From: Glaciecola sp.
GTDB lineage: Bacteria; Pseudomonadota; Gammaproteobacteria; Enterobacterales; Alteromonadaceae
Length of the DNA: 64,000 nt
NCBI GenBank assembly: GCA_029246415.1
Contig: JAQWNF010000011.1
Location: 62,001 to 126,000 of the forward strand
Direction of reading: 5' to 3'
The notes under the pieces are model-generated. The model had not been told where the DNA came from. It saw only the letters and a program-made list of their open reading frames with translations, and ran no database searches. Both the position numbers and the translations under genes were made by a program. This document shows positions 9,184-18,109 of the stretch, piece after piece (positions within the stretch are counted from its first letter, which is position 1; every line of letters starts with the position of its first letter).

Positions 9184-10315
9184 ATCGGTCCTCACTGATG
9201 TACACGCCAGTAAACGTTTGATTTAAGTGCAAGCCATTGATGTGTTCACCATAAGCATTAAAGCCAACCAGATTAAAGGCTTGCTGAATTTCACGGGTTT
9301 CATCATTTAGTGATTTACTGCGCACTTCGAGGCGTCGCAAAAAACAATCACAGCCCATTACGATGTGCGCTTTACCGAGACTGTTATGAATACGTGCAAG
9401 CTTAGTTGCTAATGGATGATTAATATCAATTAACTCTACTTCGTTAAGTACTATGCCTATATCTACCGCACAATAAAATGATAACGAATAAAAATCTTTG
9501 TTAACTCGTTGAATCGAGCGAATGTAGTACTCACCGCCGATTTTTACCGCCAGTGGGTGCAAAGAAAATACTTCATGCTCTAGCGCGTCAATCGGTACAC
9601 CAAGCATATTTGAATACACAGATGCCGCAGGTTCGCCATTGATTTCAAATACTTGCCGTGTATTGGGATCAGCATCAGTCACGACCAATTTACTGATTGA
9701 ATCTTTGACGTGATTAACCGAGAAAACCGAGAATTTTTGCGGCGTATTAATCAACATGATAATCGCTGCTGACGAACGAAATTTTCCATCGTAAAATACG
9801 TAGGTTTTGTTCAAGTTAAGATCATCACCGGCAGAGCCTCCAAAATGAGGCAAGCCTTGGGTGCAACTATCAAACGTAATTAAAAAGTCTTCTTCTTTTG
9901 ATGCTAATCCATCCACCAGTGAAAATAAAAAACTTTGCCGCTCTAACGGTGCTAAAACCTTAGACGAGATAGATTCTTTTAAGGTGTTCATGACATTCTG
10001 TGCATCAATCACAGTGAAGGATTTTAGATTTTCAACTAAGGTTGTTTGGATCACAAAATTACTATCATGATAACCTAACGCCACCATGCTATTGGTTTCA
10101 TAGCCGTTTCCTGCAAATTCACCCGCGGTGGTGCAACCGACGCATTCATGATCAGGAAAGTGCTGATTAATATTAAGAGCAAGTGCATCCAAATCATACG
10201 CCGAAGAACAATAAAAAATGATCGTACTCATTTTGGTTAGATCTAGCTGGGCTTTAATCTCAACACATGCAATATGCGGATCAATTGAATGACTTATCGC
10301 GGTAGTACTAATCAT
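9176..10315 (-). CDS. nosP: FIST-domain sensor, NosP-like (nitric oxide-sensing haemoprotein)
   Basis: Cytosolic 379-residue protein with both FIST halves. FIST_N motifs: VGCTTAGEFAGNGY (about residues 58-71) and FGGSAGDDL (about 158-166). FIST_C ends with GFNAYGEHINGLHLNQTFTG. The stop codon overlaps the kinase start, so the two are translated as a unit, the arrangement described for NosP-NahK pairs, in which NosP binds haem and NO and modulates the kinase. Haem binding cannot be shown from sequence alone. The gene starts 80 bases downstream of the NosR-like gene and could be read from its promoter. Confidence 0.82.
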   Translation of the reverse strand: MISTTAISHSIDPHIACVEIKAQLDLTKMSTIIFYCSSAYDLDALALNINQHFPDHECVGCTTAGEFAGNGYETNSMVALGYHDSNFVIQTTLVENLKSFTVIDAQNVMNTLKESISSKVLAPLERQSFLFSLVDGLASKEEDFLITFDSCTQGLPHFGGSAGDDLNLNKTYVFYDGKFRSSAAIIMLINTPQKFSVFSVNHVKDSISKLVVTDADPNTRQVFEINGEPAASVYSNMLGVPIDALEHEVFSLHPLAVKIGGEYYIRSIQRVNKDFYSLSFYCAVDIGIVLNEVELIDINHPLATKLARIHNSLGKAHIVMGCDCFLRRLEVRSKSLNDETREIQQAFNLVGFNAYGEHINGLHLNQTFTGVYISEDRYE

Positions 10316-10395
10316 ATAAATGGGTCATTTTTATTGTTTTAAACGCCTGTTAATATAAAGTAAATGAAGTGGTAATAAGCTACGACTTTAGTAGA

Positions 10396-12600
10396 TTACA
10401 CCGGTTTTACTACAATGACATCCTGATTGCGCAAAGGAAGCTCTTTTTCCGTTTTTGGTTTTTTACCTTTGTATTTATCAATCACACATAGTGTAGGATT
10501 TTCTATTGTGACGACACATTCAAGACATTGAATACATTCACCGTAATCAATACTTCCATCTTTATGGATCGCATCAATATCACATTTTTTAGTTTTACAT
10601 AACTGACACGGCGTACCACACTCATCCCGACGACGTAATAACTTAAACAGTGGAAAGCGCCCTACTATCGCTAACCCAGCACCTAACGGACATAAATAAC
10701 GACAATAGACTTTATGGATCTTGAGACTTAATAGCAGTAGTAACACCGCGTAGACCACAAAGGGCCATGTACGTACAAAGTGTAAGGTGATCGCTGTTTT
10801 AAACGGCTCTACCTCGACTAGCTTTTCGGCAACATTCAAAGACACAAAAGCACTGACCAGTAGCCCTAGTAAAATGACATATTTTATCGATTGGCCCCAG
10901 CGATGATGCTGAGGTTTAATACGAATTTGTTTAATCTTGAGTTGCTTGGCCAGCATTCCCATAAACTCTTGTAATGCACCAAAAGGACATAACCAACCGC
11001 AATACAATCCTCGTCCAACCAAAAACAAACTGACAAACACAAAGACCCACAAAATAAATATCACCGGATCGAGTAAAAATACTTCTATTTTAAATCCGTT
11101 AAACAGTGACAATAATAACGTATAAATATTGACGACGGATAATTGCCCTTGGGCATAAAATCCGATAAAAAATAAAATAAATAACAGCGACACACCACGC
11201 ACAACATGTGTTAACCGAGCATGTTTGACTAAGGCTGTTTGCTTAATAAATAACAGCGTAATCAATAACAAATATCCACATGTAATCGCAATCACAGCGA
11301 CCCTATCTTGCCATATCCGCATCCATAAAGGCGTTGGCTCGCCAATTTGTGCATCGGGATTCAACATGAATAACGATGAAGGTAAAGTAATACTTTGTTC
11401 GAACATATGCTGCTGGGTATCAAAAAATGAAGCTTGATAATTGATCCCTAAGCCTATCGTCATTTGCCGACTTAATTCAAAACCTGATTGTGATTTTAGG
11501 CGCAGTACATGTATATCCTGATACTCAGGCATGGCGGTGACAAACGAAGGTTCATAAAAACTATAAAAATCAATGTCGCGAATATCTGTTGGAAAGCCGC
11601 TTTGGGATAGCGCTAAACGCGCAGGCACCGTTTGCGGAATAAATTCTTCACTGACATACGAATAATCACCGTTACTCAGTACTAATACCGCATGCTCACC
11701 CGGTTTAAGGTTCTCTTGTAAGCGTTTAAACTCCTCAGTCCCAAGTAGGTTTTGGCCTATCAGCGGAATATTAATAAACGCAAAGTACAAATCAATAAAC
11801 AACCCTGTTTCAGACTCAACATTATCAATTGCAGTAACCACTTCACTAGCTAAATCTGGCTGCGCTAACACATCACTCAATGGTTGTTGCCAATGTGTAA
11901 TTAAGCCTCGCTCTACTAATTGAGTAAAAGATAAGGTTTCTGCCAGTTCTGTACTAGGTTTGAGGATCATGTTACTCGGTGCTACAAAGCCGTCTAATTT
12001 TGCCCGAGCCACTTTGAGTGCTGAGGTTATAATCGTGTCATTAGCAACTAATACCGATACTGTAGCTTTAGTTACGCCATCAAAATAAGTTGAGTTAGTA
12101 GAGCTTTTATCAGCACTATCAATAATAAATCGCTCGCGGATTGAATGATTTTTATATTGATCGACAAAATCGAAAAAAGGTGCTTCGCCCAAGCCATAAA
12201 CAAATATTGGCTCGTTATGTTTGAGTACCTTCAAGCCTTTCATGATCCCTTGCGTGTCTAACCCAATCAATATATTAATTGGTTCACCGGCAAAGCCCAT
12301 AAAATTAGTAAAATCGTTCGATTCAAACACATATCCCAACAACTCATTGAGCTGATACACAGGCACAATGGGTAATTCGGTATCCGGTATGCCAATACGT
12401 GTTGCAGTTGGAAAAATACTCTCGATATCTGCAGGGATATTAGTGACATCGCCTTCTTTAGCTAGGGCTACTGAAATAGATGATAAACTCGCTACAGCAA
12501 CCAGGCAGTATAAACATAAGCTAATACATATTGTTGGCCAAATGCTTAGAACAACATGAGTCGCTTTATGTGTTCTTTTGTTGTTTGACGCACTGAGCAT
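10396..12600 (-). CDS. NosR/NirI-like membrane flavin/4Fe-4S polyferredoxin protein
   Basis: Large membrane protein of 734 residues. An N-terminal hydrophobic segment (about 20-48) is followed by a periplasmic FMN-binding-like domain with DGVTKATVS (about 174-182), a weakened form of the S-G-A-T flavinylation motif. Then come about six membrane helices carrying two cysteine motifs, CGWLCPFGALQE and CRYLCPLGAG, and a C-terminal ferredoxin-like part with CGTPCQLCKTKKC and CIQCLECVV. This is the NosR/NirI/RdxA layout: electron transfer between quinol, FMN and FeS centres. No nosZ or nirS is present nearby, so the partner is probably not N2O reductase. Its place between NosP and the aldehyde dehydrogenase suggests a redox or maturation role in the alcohol system; this is inference. 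Confidence 0.8.
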   Translation of the reverse strand: MLSASNNKRTHKATHVVLSIWPTICISLCLYCLVAVASLSSISVALAKEGDVTNIPADIESIFPTATRIGIPDTELPIVPVYQLNELLGYVFESNDFTNFMGFAGEPINILIGLDTQGIMKGLKVLKHNEPIFVYGLGEAPFFDFVDQYKNHSIRERFIIDSADKSSTNSTYFDGVTKATVSVLVANDTIITSALKVARAKLDGFVAPSNMILKPSTELAETLSFTQLVERGLITHWQQPLSDVLAQPDLASEVVTAIDNVESETGLFIDLYFAFINIPLIGQNLLGTEEFKRLQENLKPGEHAVLVLSNGDYSYVSEEFIPQTVPARLALSQSGFPTDIRDIDFYSFYEPSFVTAMPEYQDIHVLRLKSQSGFELSRQMTIGLGINYQASFFDTQQHMFEQSITLPSSLFMLNPDAQIGEPTPLWMRIWQDRVAVIAITCGYLLLITLLFIKQTALVKHARLTHVVRGVSLLFILFFIGFYAQGQLSVVNIYTLLLSLFNGFKIEVFLLDPVIFILWVFVFVSLFLVGRGLYCGWLCPFGALQEFMGMLAKQLKIKQIRIKPQHHRWGQSIKYVILLGLLVSAFVSLNVAEKLVEVEPFKTAITLHFVRTWPFVVYAVLLLLLSLKIHKVYCRYLCPLGAGLAIVGRFPLFKLLRRRDECGTPCQLCKTKKCDIDAIHKDGSIDYGECIQCLECVVTIENPTLCVIDKYKGKKPKTEKELPLRNQDVIVVKPV

Positions 12601-12623
12601 GCTAAAAACCTTATACCAATGTG

Positions 12624-12668
12624 AAAAAAAAATGGTGACAAAATATTTTCATATTAAGCCACCATTTT
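12624..12668 (-). terminator. Rho-independent terminator after aldehyde dehydrogenase
   Basis: On the minus strand AAAATGGTG (12668-12660) pairs with CACCATTTT (12637-12629) and is followed by further T residues to 12624. It separates the aldehyde dehydrogenase transcript from the NosR-like gene that starts at 12600, although the flanking TACCAA/TTGGTA repeats could lengthen the stem. Confidence 0.65.
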
Positions 12669-12727
12669 GGTATTACATATTCAGCATTAACATGGATTAA
12701 TACTGTTAGACCTAAACGTATTGCAGC

Positions 12728-14248
12728 TTAGAAGAACCCTAATGGATTAATGTCATAGCTAACTAATAAGTTTTTGGTTTGTTGGTAATGATCGAGCATC
12801 ATTTTATGGTTTTCACGACCAATACCGGATTTTTTGTAACCACCGAACGCTGCGTGTGCAGGATACAAGTGATAACAATTAGTCCACACACGACCTGCTT
12901 CGATCTTACGACCTACACGATATGCACGGTTAGCATCACGTGTCCACAGACCCGCACCCAAACCAAATTGAGTATCATTAGCAATCGCTAGTGCTTCTTC
13001 TTCAGTTTTAAATGTTGTCACTGCGATAACCGGCCCAAAAATTTCTTCTTGGAATACGCGCATACTGTTATCCCCTTTAAGGATAGTCGGCTGAACGTAA
13101 TAGCCAGTATCTAAGCTATCGTGAATCATTTCTTTTTCACCACCAGTAACTACTTCTGCGCCTTCAGCACGACCAATATCAATATACGATAAGATTTTTT
13201 CAAATTGCTGACCTGAGGCTTGTGCACCTACCATAGTATCTGTATCAAGTGGATTACCACGCTTGATTGCTTTGGTTTTAGCTAAGACACGTTCCATGAA
13301 CTTGTCGTAAATGCTTTCTTGAATTAATGCACGTGATGGGCATGTACATACTTCACCTTGGTTGAAGTAACCCAATACAAAGCCTTCTGCACATTTATCG
13401 ATAAATGAGTCTTCTTGATTCATGATATCTTCAAAGAAAATGTTAGGTGATTTACCACCTAGTTCGACAGTTGATGGGATCATGTTTTCAGCTGCACATT
13501 TAAGAATATGTTCACCTACAGGTGTAGAACCGGTAAATGCGATTTTTGCGATACGTGTAGAGGTAGCTAATGCTTCACCCGCTTCACGACCAAAACCGTT
13601 AACTACATTTAACACGCCGGCTGGTAATATATCTTCGATCAGCTCTAACATTACCATGATACTTGCTGGTGTTTGCTCAGCTGGCTTCATTACAATACAG
13701 TTACCTGCAGCTAAAGCTGGTGCAATTTTCCATGCAGCCATTAATAATGGGAAGTTCCAAGGAATAATTTGACCAACCACACCTAACGGCTCTTGGAAAT
13801 GATAAGCAACCGTGTTGTCATCAATTTGAGACATATGGCCTTCCTGAGCTCGAATTGACCCAGCGAAGTAACGGAAGTGGTCAACGAATAAAGGTACATC
13901 GGCGTTAAGTGTTTCGCGAACAGCTTTACCATTATCCCAAGTTTCAACAACCGCAAGAAGTTCTATATTTTGCTCAATACGGTCTGCTATTTGTAATAAA
14001 ATGTTAGAGCGCTCAGTAACTGAAGAACTACCCCATGCGTCTTTGGCAGCATGCGCAGCATCCAATGCAAGCTCAATATCTTCTGCAGTAGAACGGGCGA
14101 TTTGACATATATCACTGCCATCTACAGGTGTGGTATTAGTGAAATACTCGCCTTTTACAGGGGCAATCCATTTGCCGCCAATAAAATTATCGTATTTCGC
14201 TTTAAACGTGAATACGGAGCCTTCACTCCCTGGATTTGCATAGATCAT
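12728..14248 (-). CDS. NAD+-dependent aldehyde dehydrogenase (ExaC/AldB/PedI type)
   Basis: Cytosolic enzyme of 506 residues oxidising aldehydes (acetaldehyde and similar) to acids with NAD+. Visible landmarks: PWNFP with Asn165, general base Glu262 in VELGGKSP, catalytic Cys301 in [14 protein letters not shown], and EEIFGPV near the C-terminus. The CTCPSR variant is typical of the AldB/ExaC branch that partners PQQ alcohol dehydrogenases. Good ribosome site (GAGGTAATT before ATG). It lies 324 bases downstream of the dehydrogenase gene behind a strong terminator, so it probably has its own promoter. It would clear the aldehyde made in the periplasm by the upstream enzyme. Confidence 0.92.
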   Translation of the reverse strand: MIYANPGSEGSVFTFKAKYDNFIGGKWIAPVKGEYFTNTTPVDGSDICQIARSTAEDIELALDAAHAAKDAWGSSSVTERSNILLQIADRIEQNIELLAVVETWDNGKAVRETLNADVPLFVDHFRYFAGSIRAQEGHMSQIDDNTVAYHFQEPLGVVGQIIPWNFPLLMAAWKIAPALAAGNCIVMKPAEQTPASIMVMLELIEDILPAGVLNVVNGFGREAGEALATSTRIAKIAFTGSTPVGEHILKCAAENMIPSTVELGGKSPNIFFEDIMNQEDSFIDKCAEGFVLGYFNQGEVCTCPSRALIQESIYDKFMERVLAKTKAIKRGNPLDTDTMVGAQASGQQFEKILSYIDIGRAEGAEVVTGGEKEMIHDSLDTGYYVQPTILKGDNSMRVFQEEIFGPVIAVTTFKTEEEALAIANDTQFGLGAGLWTRDANRAYRVGRKIEAGRVWTNCYHLYPAHAAFGGYKKSGIGRENHKMMLDHYQQTKNLLVSYDINPLGFF

Positions 14249-14480
14249 AATTACCTCGGTTCAATGTTAATGTAGGGTGCGGATAGAGGTGCAACCCAAT
14301 AATCAGAGTTAGATGGATACATCATGTTTTCCAACCAACAAGTTAAATTTACATCACTATATTGCGCTCGTTGGTGCTGGACTACTATTACTCTATGGAT
14401 TTAAAAACTTCCTACTTTGGGATGATTTTTAACATTTTTATAATATTTATTTGATATGTGCATTTTGGGGGGGGTATACA
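14249..14480 (-). other. Intergenic stretch upstream of aldehyde dehydrogenase
   Basis: No gene found on either strand in the 324-base gap (14249-14572). It should hold the aldehyde dehydrogenase promoter, but I see no convincing hexamer pair. An uninterrupted run of eight G residues (14467-14474) lies just past the terminator of the PQQ dehydrogenase. Confidence 0.5.
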
Positions 14481-14521
14481 CAAAAAAACCTCGGCAGAAA
14501 TATTATTTCATCCCGAGGTTT
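14481..14521 (-). terminator. Rho-independent terminator after the PQQ alcohol dehydrogenase
   Basis: On the minus strand AAACCTCGG (14521-14513) pairs with CCGAGGTTT (14494-14486), a perfect nine-base stem, followed by an unbroken T tract to 14482. Strong terminator about 50 bases after the dehydrogenase stop. Confidence 0.88.
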
Positions 14522-14572
14522 TGGCTTTCACTTAGCTATTTATGTAGCTATGTATAGGTCGATATCTACGAA

Positions 14573-16360
14573 TTAGTTTTTCGCAAATTGTGCGTATTTT
14601 TTAGGAAGCTTAAACGTCCAAACACTGCCACCTTGGTTTAGGTCTTTGACGCGCTTAGCAACATCGCCCCCCCATAATGGTACTGCACCACCCCAGCCAG
14701 ATAAGACTGAAAGGTATTGCTCACCATCCATTTCCCAAGTAACCGGTGAACCGACAATGCCTGAGCCTGTGTTAAACTTAAATACTTCTTCACCTGTCTT
14801 AGCATTAAAGCCAAGTAAATAACCTTCAGGGTTACCAGTAAATACAAGGTTACCAGCTGTCGCTAACACACCACCCCATAAAGGCGCATAGTTGTTGTGA
14901 CGCCACACGGTTTCACCTGTTTTAGGGTCAATCGCACGTAGTACACCAATGTAATCATCATTCATTGCTGTGATCGTAAAACCAGCACCTAAATATGCTG
15001 CACCTTTTTTGTATGCAGTTGGCTCATTCCAGATTTCCATTTCCCATTCATTTGATGGCACATAAAACAAACCTGTATCTTGGCTGTATGCCATTGGCAT
15101 CCAGTTTTTACCACCTAAAAACGACGGTGCTGTTACCACTGAGTTACCTTTTTTACCATCCGATGAAGAAGCTGGATTTCCAGGACGATTGCTGTCTTCA
15201 AAAATTGGACGACCTTTAGCATCTAAGCCCTTGGCCCATGTGATCTTATCAACGAATGGGAAACCGCGAATAAAGTCACCATTTTCACGATTCAAGACGT
15301 AAAAGAAACCATTACGGTCAGCGGTTGCAGCTGCTTTTATGGTTTTACCTTGATCTTGATAATCAAATGATACTACTTCATTTACACCATCATAATCCCA
15401 GCCATCATGCGGCGTAGTTTGGAAATGCCACACGATTTTACCCGTATCAGGATCAATGGCCAGTCGTGAAGATGAGAAATAGTTATCACCTGGACGTAAG
15501 TGAGAGTTCCAAGGCGCCGGGTTACCCGTACCAAAGAATAATAAATCAGTATCGGCGTCATAAGTACCACCTAACCATGGCGCTGCGCCACCTGATTTCC
15601 ATAAATCTGCTGGCCAAGTTTTACCTGGTGCGCCACCAGAAATTCCGTTCTCTTCTTTTTTACCGTCTTTTACGATATAGCCCATATGGCCTTCAACAGT
15701 CGGACGTTCCCAGACTAATTTACCGTTGGTAGCATCATAAGCTCGCACTTTACCTACAACACCGAATTCACCACCTGCAACGCCAGTAATGACTTTGCCT
15801 TTAACGATGATCGGTGCAGCAGAAATTGAATAACCCGCTTTGTAATCTTCAACGGTTTTTTTCCAAACTACTTTACCCGTATCTTTGTTAAGGGCGACTA
15901 GCTTGGCATCCAATGTACCAAAAATAACTAAATCACCATATAAAGCAACACCACGGTTGATAACATCACAACATGGCATAATACCATCGGGTAAACGTGC
16001 ATCGTATTGCCATAACTCTTCACCAGAACGGGCATCAATTGCAAACACGCGAGAGTATGAACCAGTAATATACATTACACCGTCTTTGACCATTGGCTGT
16101 GATTCTTGACCGCGTTGCTTTTCACCACCTAAAGAGAATGCCCATACAGGACGAATATCTTCGACTGTGTCTGTGTTAATTGTCTCAAGCGTACTGTAGC
16201 GCTGACCATGTAAACCCATACCATTGGATACAATATCGTTGTTTGTTAGATGATCATTTACAATATCTTTATCAGTTACTTGAGCACTAGCTGTTCCTGC
16301 TAATGCTAAAGACACCAACACCGATAAAGAAAGAATTTTAGCTTTACCATTGTTTAACAT
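14573..16360 (-). CDS. pedH: PQQ alcohol dehydrogenase, predicted lanthanide-dependent (PedH/ExaF type)
   Basis: Periplasmic quinoprotein of 595 residues. Start chosen at ATG 16360, which has AGGAA six bases upstream; an ATG two codons earlier lies against that site. Signal peptide ends at TASA-Q. The eight-bladed propeller shows W-motif repeats ([27 protein letters not shown]), the vicinal disulfide Cys130-Cys131 that lies over PQQ, and metal ligands Glu198 (GGEFG) and Asn280 (TGNPAP). Catalytic Asp322 sits in GWDYDGVNE, where Asp324 two residues on is the extra ligand typical of XoxF, ExaF and PedH. Calcium enzymes carry Ala or Ser there. It passes electrons to the cytochrome c encoded upstream. 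Substrate is probably ethanol or other primary alcohols rather than only methanol. Confidence 0.93.
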   Translation of the reverse strand: MLNNGKAKILSLSVLVSLALAGTASAQVTDKDIVNDHLTNNDIVSNGMGLHGQRYSTLETINTDTVEDIRPVWAFSLGGEKQRGQESQPMVKDGVMYITGSYSRVFAIDARSGEELWQYDARLPDGIMPCCDVINRGVALYGDLVIFGTLDAKLVALNKDTGKVVWKKTVEDYKAGYSISAAPIIVKGKVITGVAGGEFGVVGKVRAYDATNGKLVWERPTVEGHMGYIVKDGKKEENGISGGAPGKTWPADLWKSGGAAPWLGGTYDADTDLLFFGTGNPAPWNSHLRPGDNYFSSSRLAIDPDTGKIVWHFQTTPHDGWDYDGVNEVVSFDYQDQGKTIKAAATADRNGFFYVLNRENGDFIRGFPFVDKITWAKGLDAKGRPIFEDSNRPGNPASSSDGKKGNSVVTAPSFLGGKNWMPMAYSQDTGLFYVPSNEWEMEIWNEPTAYKKGAAYLGAGFTITAMNDDYIGVLRAIDPKTGETVWRHNNYAPLWGGVLATAGNLVFTGNPEGYLLGFNAKTGEEVFKFNTGSGIVGSPVTWEMDGEQYLSVLSGWGGAVPLWGGDVAKRVKDLNQGGSVWTFKLPKKYAQFAKN

Positions 16361-16366
16361 TCTCAT

Positions 16367-16573
16367 TTCCTCATGTGTATATAATAAGTGTGTATGACAC
16401 CTGTACTGTTGAAATTACCATCGAGATGCTTCAATGAAGTATGTTAATGGTAAGTTAATCATTATCATAAAGGTCTGGTATGAATAAACCTATCAGACCC
16501 TGGTGTGAATTTTTTCATCCATTAGGAGGAGACAAACGAGTGTAGATAGTCTCGTTTCAGATTTATTCTTTAT
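16367..16573 (-). promoter_or_regulatory. Structured leader between the binding-protein and dehydrogenase genes
   Basis: The 213-base gap before the dehydrogenase start on the same strand contains three dyads: AAACGAG/CTCGTTT (16534-16540, 16551-16557), GGTCTG/CAGACC extended to nine pairs with one G-U (16472-16500), and TTACCAT/ATGGTAA (16415-16421, 16447-16453) enclosing CTTCAATGAAG (16429-16439). None has a good T tract, so these look more like a folded leader, processing sites or regulator-binding sites than terminators. Function not known. Confidence 0.45.
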
Positions 16574-17449
16574 TTATTCAGAATAATAAGCAGGTAGTTC
16601 AAATATGACGTGGTGTTGGTTGAAAATAGCCTGTAACGAACCGTCGTTAATCATAGCGGTTACCACATCTTCGACTGCATAACCAAGCGCACGAAAATCA
16701 TTATGAACAGCCATTCCGATATCCCACTTTTGTTTTCCTAATAATGGGAACGCATTTTCGGCAAGCAAATAATCGCTAGGATCTAACTGATGATGCAGCG
16801 CACTAATTTGTGAACGCAACCCCATCACCGCATCCACTTCCGCTTTGACTAATCCATCAACTGCAAGTGCTAGCGTATCAAATTGACGGGTATTTTTAGC
16901 CATGCTGCCGCGAAATGCTGACATCAAATAAAACTGTGGGATTGAATCTATTTCAACACCAATTGGATGATATTGAAAAAGCGCCATAGTAGGAACGTCA
17001 GGTAAGCGAGTTTTATTGTGGACTATTTTCCATGTTTCGGTGTGATATGGAGCGAACATATGAACCAGTTCATGTACTAATAAACCTACGTCATCACGCT
17101 TTTGTGAGTACTCTTTGTCGTAAGGTACACGTAACATTAAGTCTGCTTTGGACTTATCTAAGAAGTGACCTTTCCATATCGCGTTGCGCAAATCATCTTC
17201 TGTGGTCTCGTCCGCAGTAAGCCATTTTAAGCGCAGTGTGACACCTAATTGCCGGGCAATTTGCTTAGCAATATCAATATCGATGCCGGTTGGTTGCCCG
17301 TCAACCTTGGCAGAAAACGGTAAATAGTCACTATAAACCGCAATTACGATATAACCGGATTCAGTAATGTCATCTAACGACCGAGCCTGCGCAACATTCA
17401 AGTTCCACAGGCTCACTAGTAATGCAAAAGCTAACAATAACCCACGCAA
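16574..17449 (-). CDS. Quinoprotein-associated periplasmic binding protein (MoxJ/XoxJ-like)
   Basis: Periplasmic solute-binding-fold protein of 291 residues with a signal peptide (MRGLLLAFALLVSLWNLNVAQA split as leader, cleavage near Ala22). The core has YIVIAVYSDYLPFSAKVDG and GIDIDIAKQIARQLGVTLRLKW, the SBP_bac_3 opening, and AVDGLVKAEVDAVMGLRSQ further on. Start is TTG 17449, with AGGA from the end of the cytochrome gene eight bases upstream; the cytochrome stop lies four bases before, so translation is coupled. Proteins of this family sit beside methanol and ethanol dehydrogenases and are thought to aid their maturation or activation in the periplasm rather than serve a transporter. Confidence 0.83.
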   Translation of the reverse strand: MRGLLLAFALLVSLWNLNVAQARSLDDITESGYIVIAVYSDYLPFSAKVDGQPTGIDIDIAKQIARQLGVTLRLKWLTADETTEDDLRNAIWKGHFLDKSKADLMLRVPYDKEYSQKRDDVGLLVHELVHMFAPYHTETWKIVHNKTRLPDVPTMALFQYHPIGVEIDSIPQFYLMSAFRGSMAKNTRQFDTLALAVDGLVKAEVDAVMGLRSQISALHHQLDPSDYLLAENAFPLLGKQKWDIGMAVHNDFRALGYAVEDVVTAMINDGSLQAIFNQHHVIFELPAYYSE

Positions 17450-17453
17450 AGGT

Positions 17454-17888
17454 TTATTCCTGAACTGCTACAGATTCGACAAATGAGCGAACAGCCCATA
17501 ATGCTTCTTGTGATAAATGCTCAGTCATTTTAGGCATATAAACAGCACCATTGCGTACCGCACCATTTTGTACACGGTACACATACCATTCATCTCCATC
17601 AAAATCAGCAGCTAAATAACGTAAATCAGGTGCAATACCACCGCTAATTGCTTCTAAACCATGGCAACGCGCACAGTTTTGATTATATGCAGAAGCACCT
17701 ACTCGTAAAATTTCAGTTTTTGCATCACCTTCTACATCGCGATAAGGATTAGTATCAGCCCATTCTTCACCAATTTGCGGTAAAGTTGACGTATCAATAG
17801 CTTGTGGAGTGACGGCACCATGTGCTAATACATTAGCGGAGAATGCTAAAGCAAGCGCAAGCCCACTCATTTTCATTGTTAGTTTCAT
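17454..17888 (-). CDS. pedF: PedF-like cytochrome c (electron acceptor of PQQ dehydrogenase)
   Basis: Small periplasmic c-type cytochrome, 144 residues. Start chosen at ATG 17888 (MKLTMKMSG) with AGGA eight bases upstream; a longer frame adds six residues. Signal peptide ends at NVLA-HG. The single haem site is NCARCHG (C-x2-C-H), and the distal Met is probably in VYMPKMTEH. It is first in the minus-strand cluster cytochrome, binding protein, dehydrogenase, the pedF-to-pedH order of P. putida. It should take electrons from the dehydrogenase and pass them to a terminal oxidase such as the cbb3 enzyme at 29.2 kb, though that pairing is inferred. Confidence 0.86.
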   Translation of the reverse strand: MKLTMKMSGLALALAFSANVLAHGAVTPQAIDTSTLPQIGEEWADTNPYRDVEGDAKTEILRVGASAYNQNCARCHGLEAISGGIAPDLRYLAADFDGDEWYVYRVQNGAVRNGAVYMPKMTEHLSQEALWAVRSFVESVAVQE

Positions 17889-18109
17889 TTTGCTTATCCT
17901 ATACATAGAAGTGTTAAAGTTATATTTAATGTAATATACATAATTATTAACAAATCACTAACTCTACTTTAGCGTTGTTTACGTTCGGCTTTTCCCATCC
18001 TTTAGTATGAAAAACCGTTTTAATGGATGCTAAATTATTGATATTTTGTTAAAAATACTAATTAAAAGGTTACAGATTCTTGTAAAAATAAATTAAGGTT
18101 TTTGACTGA

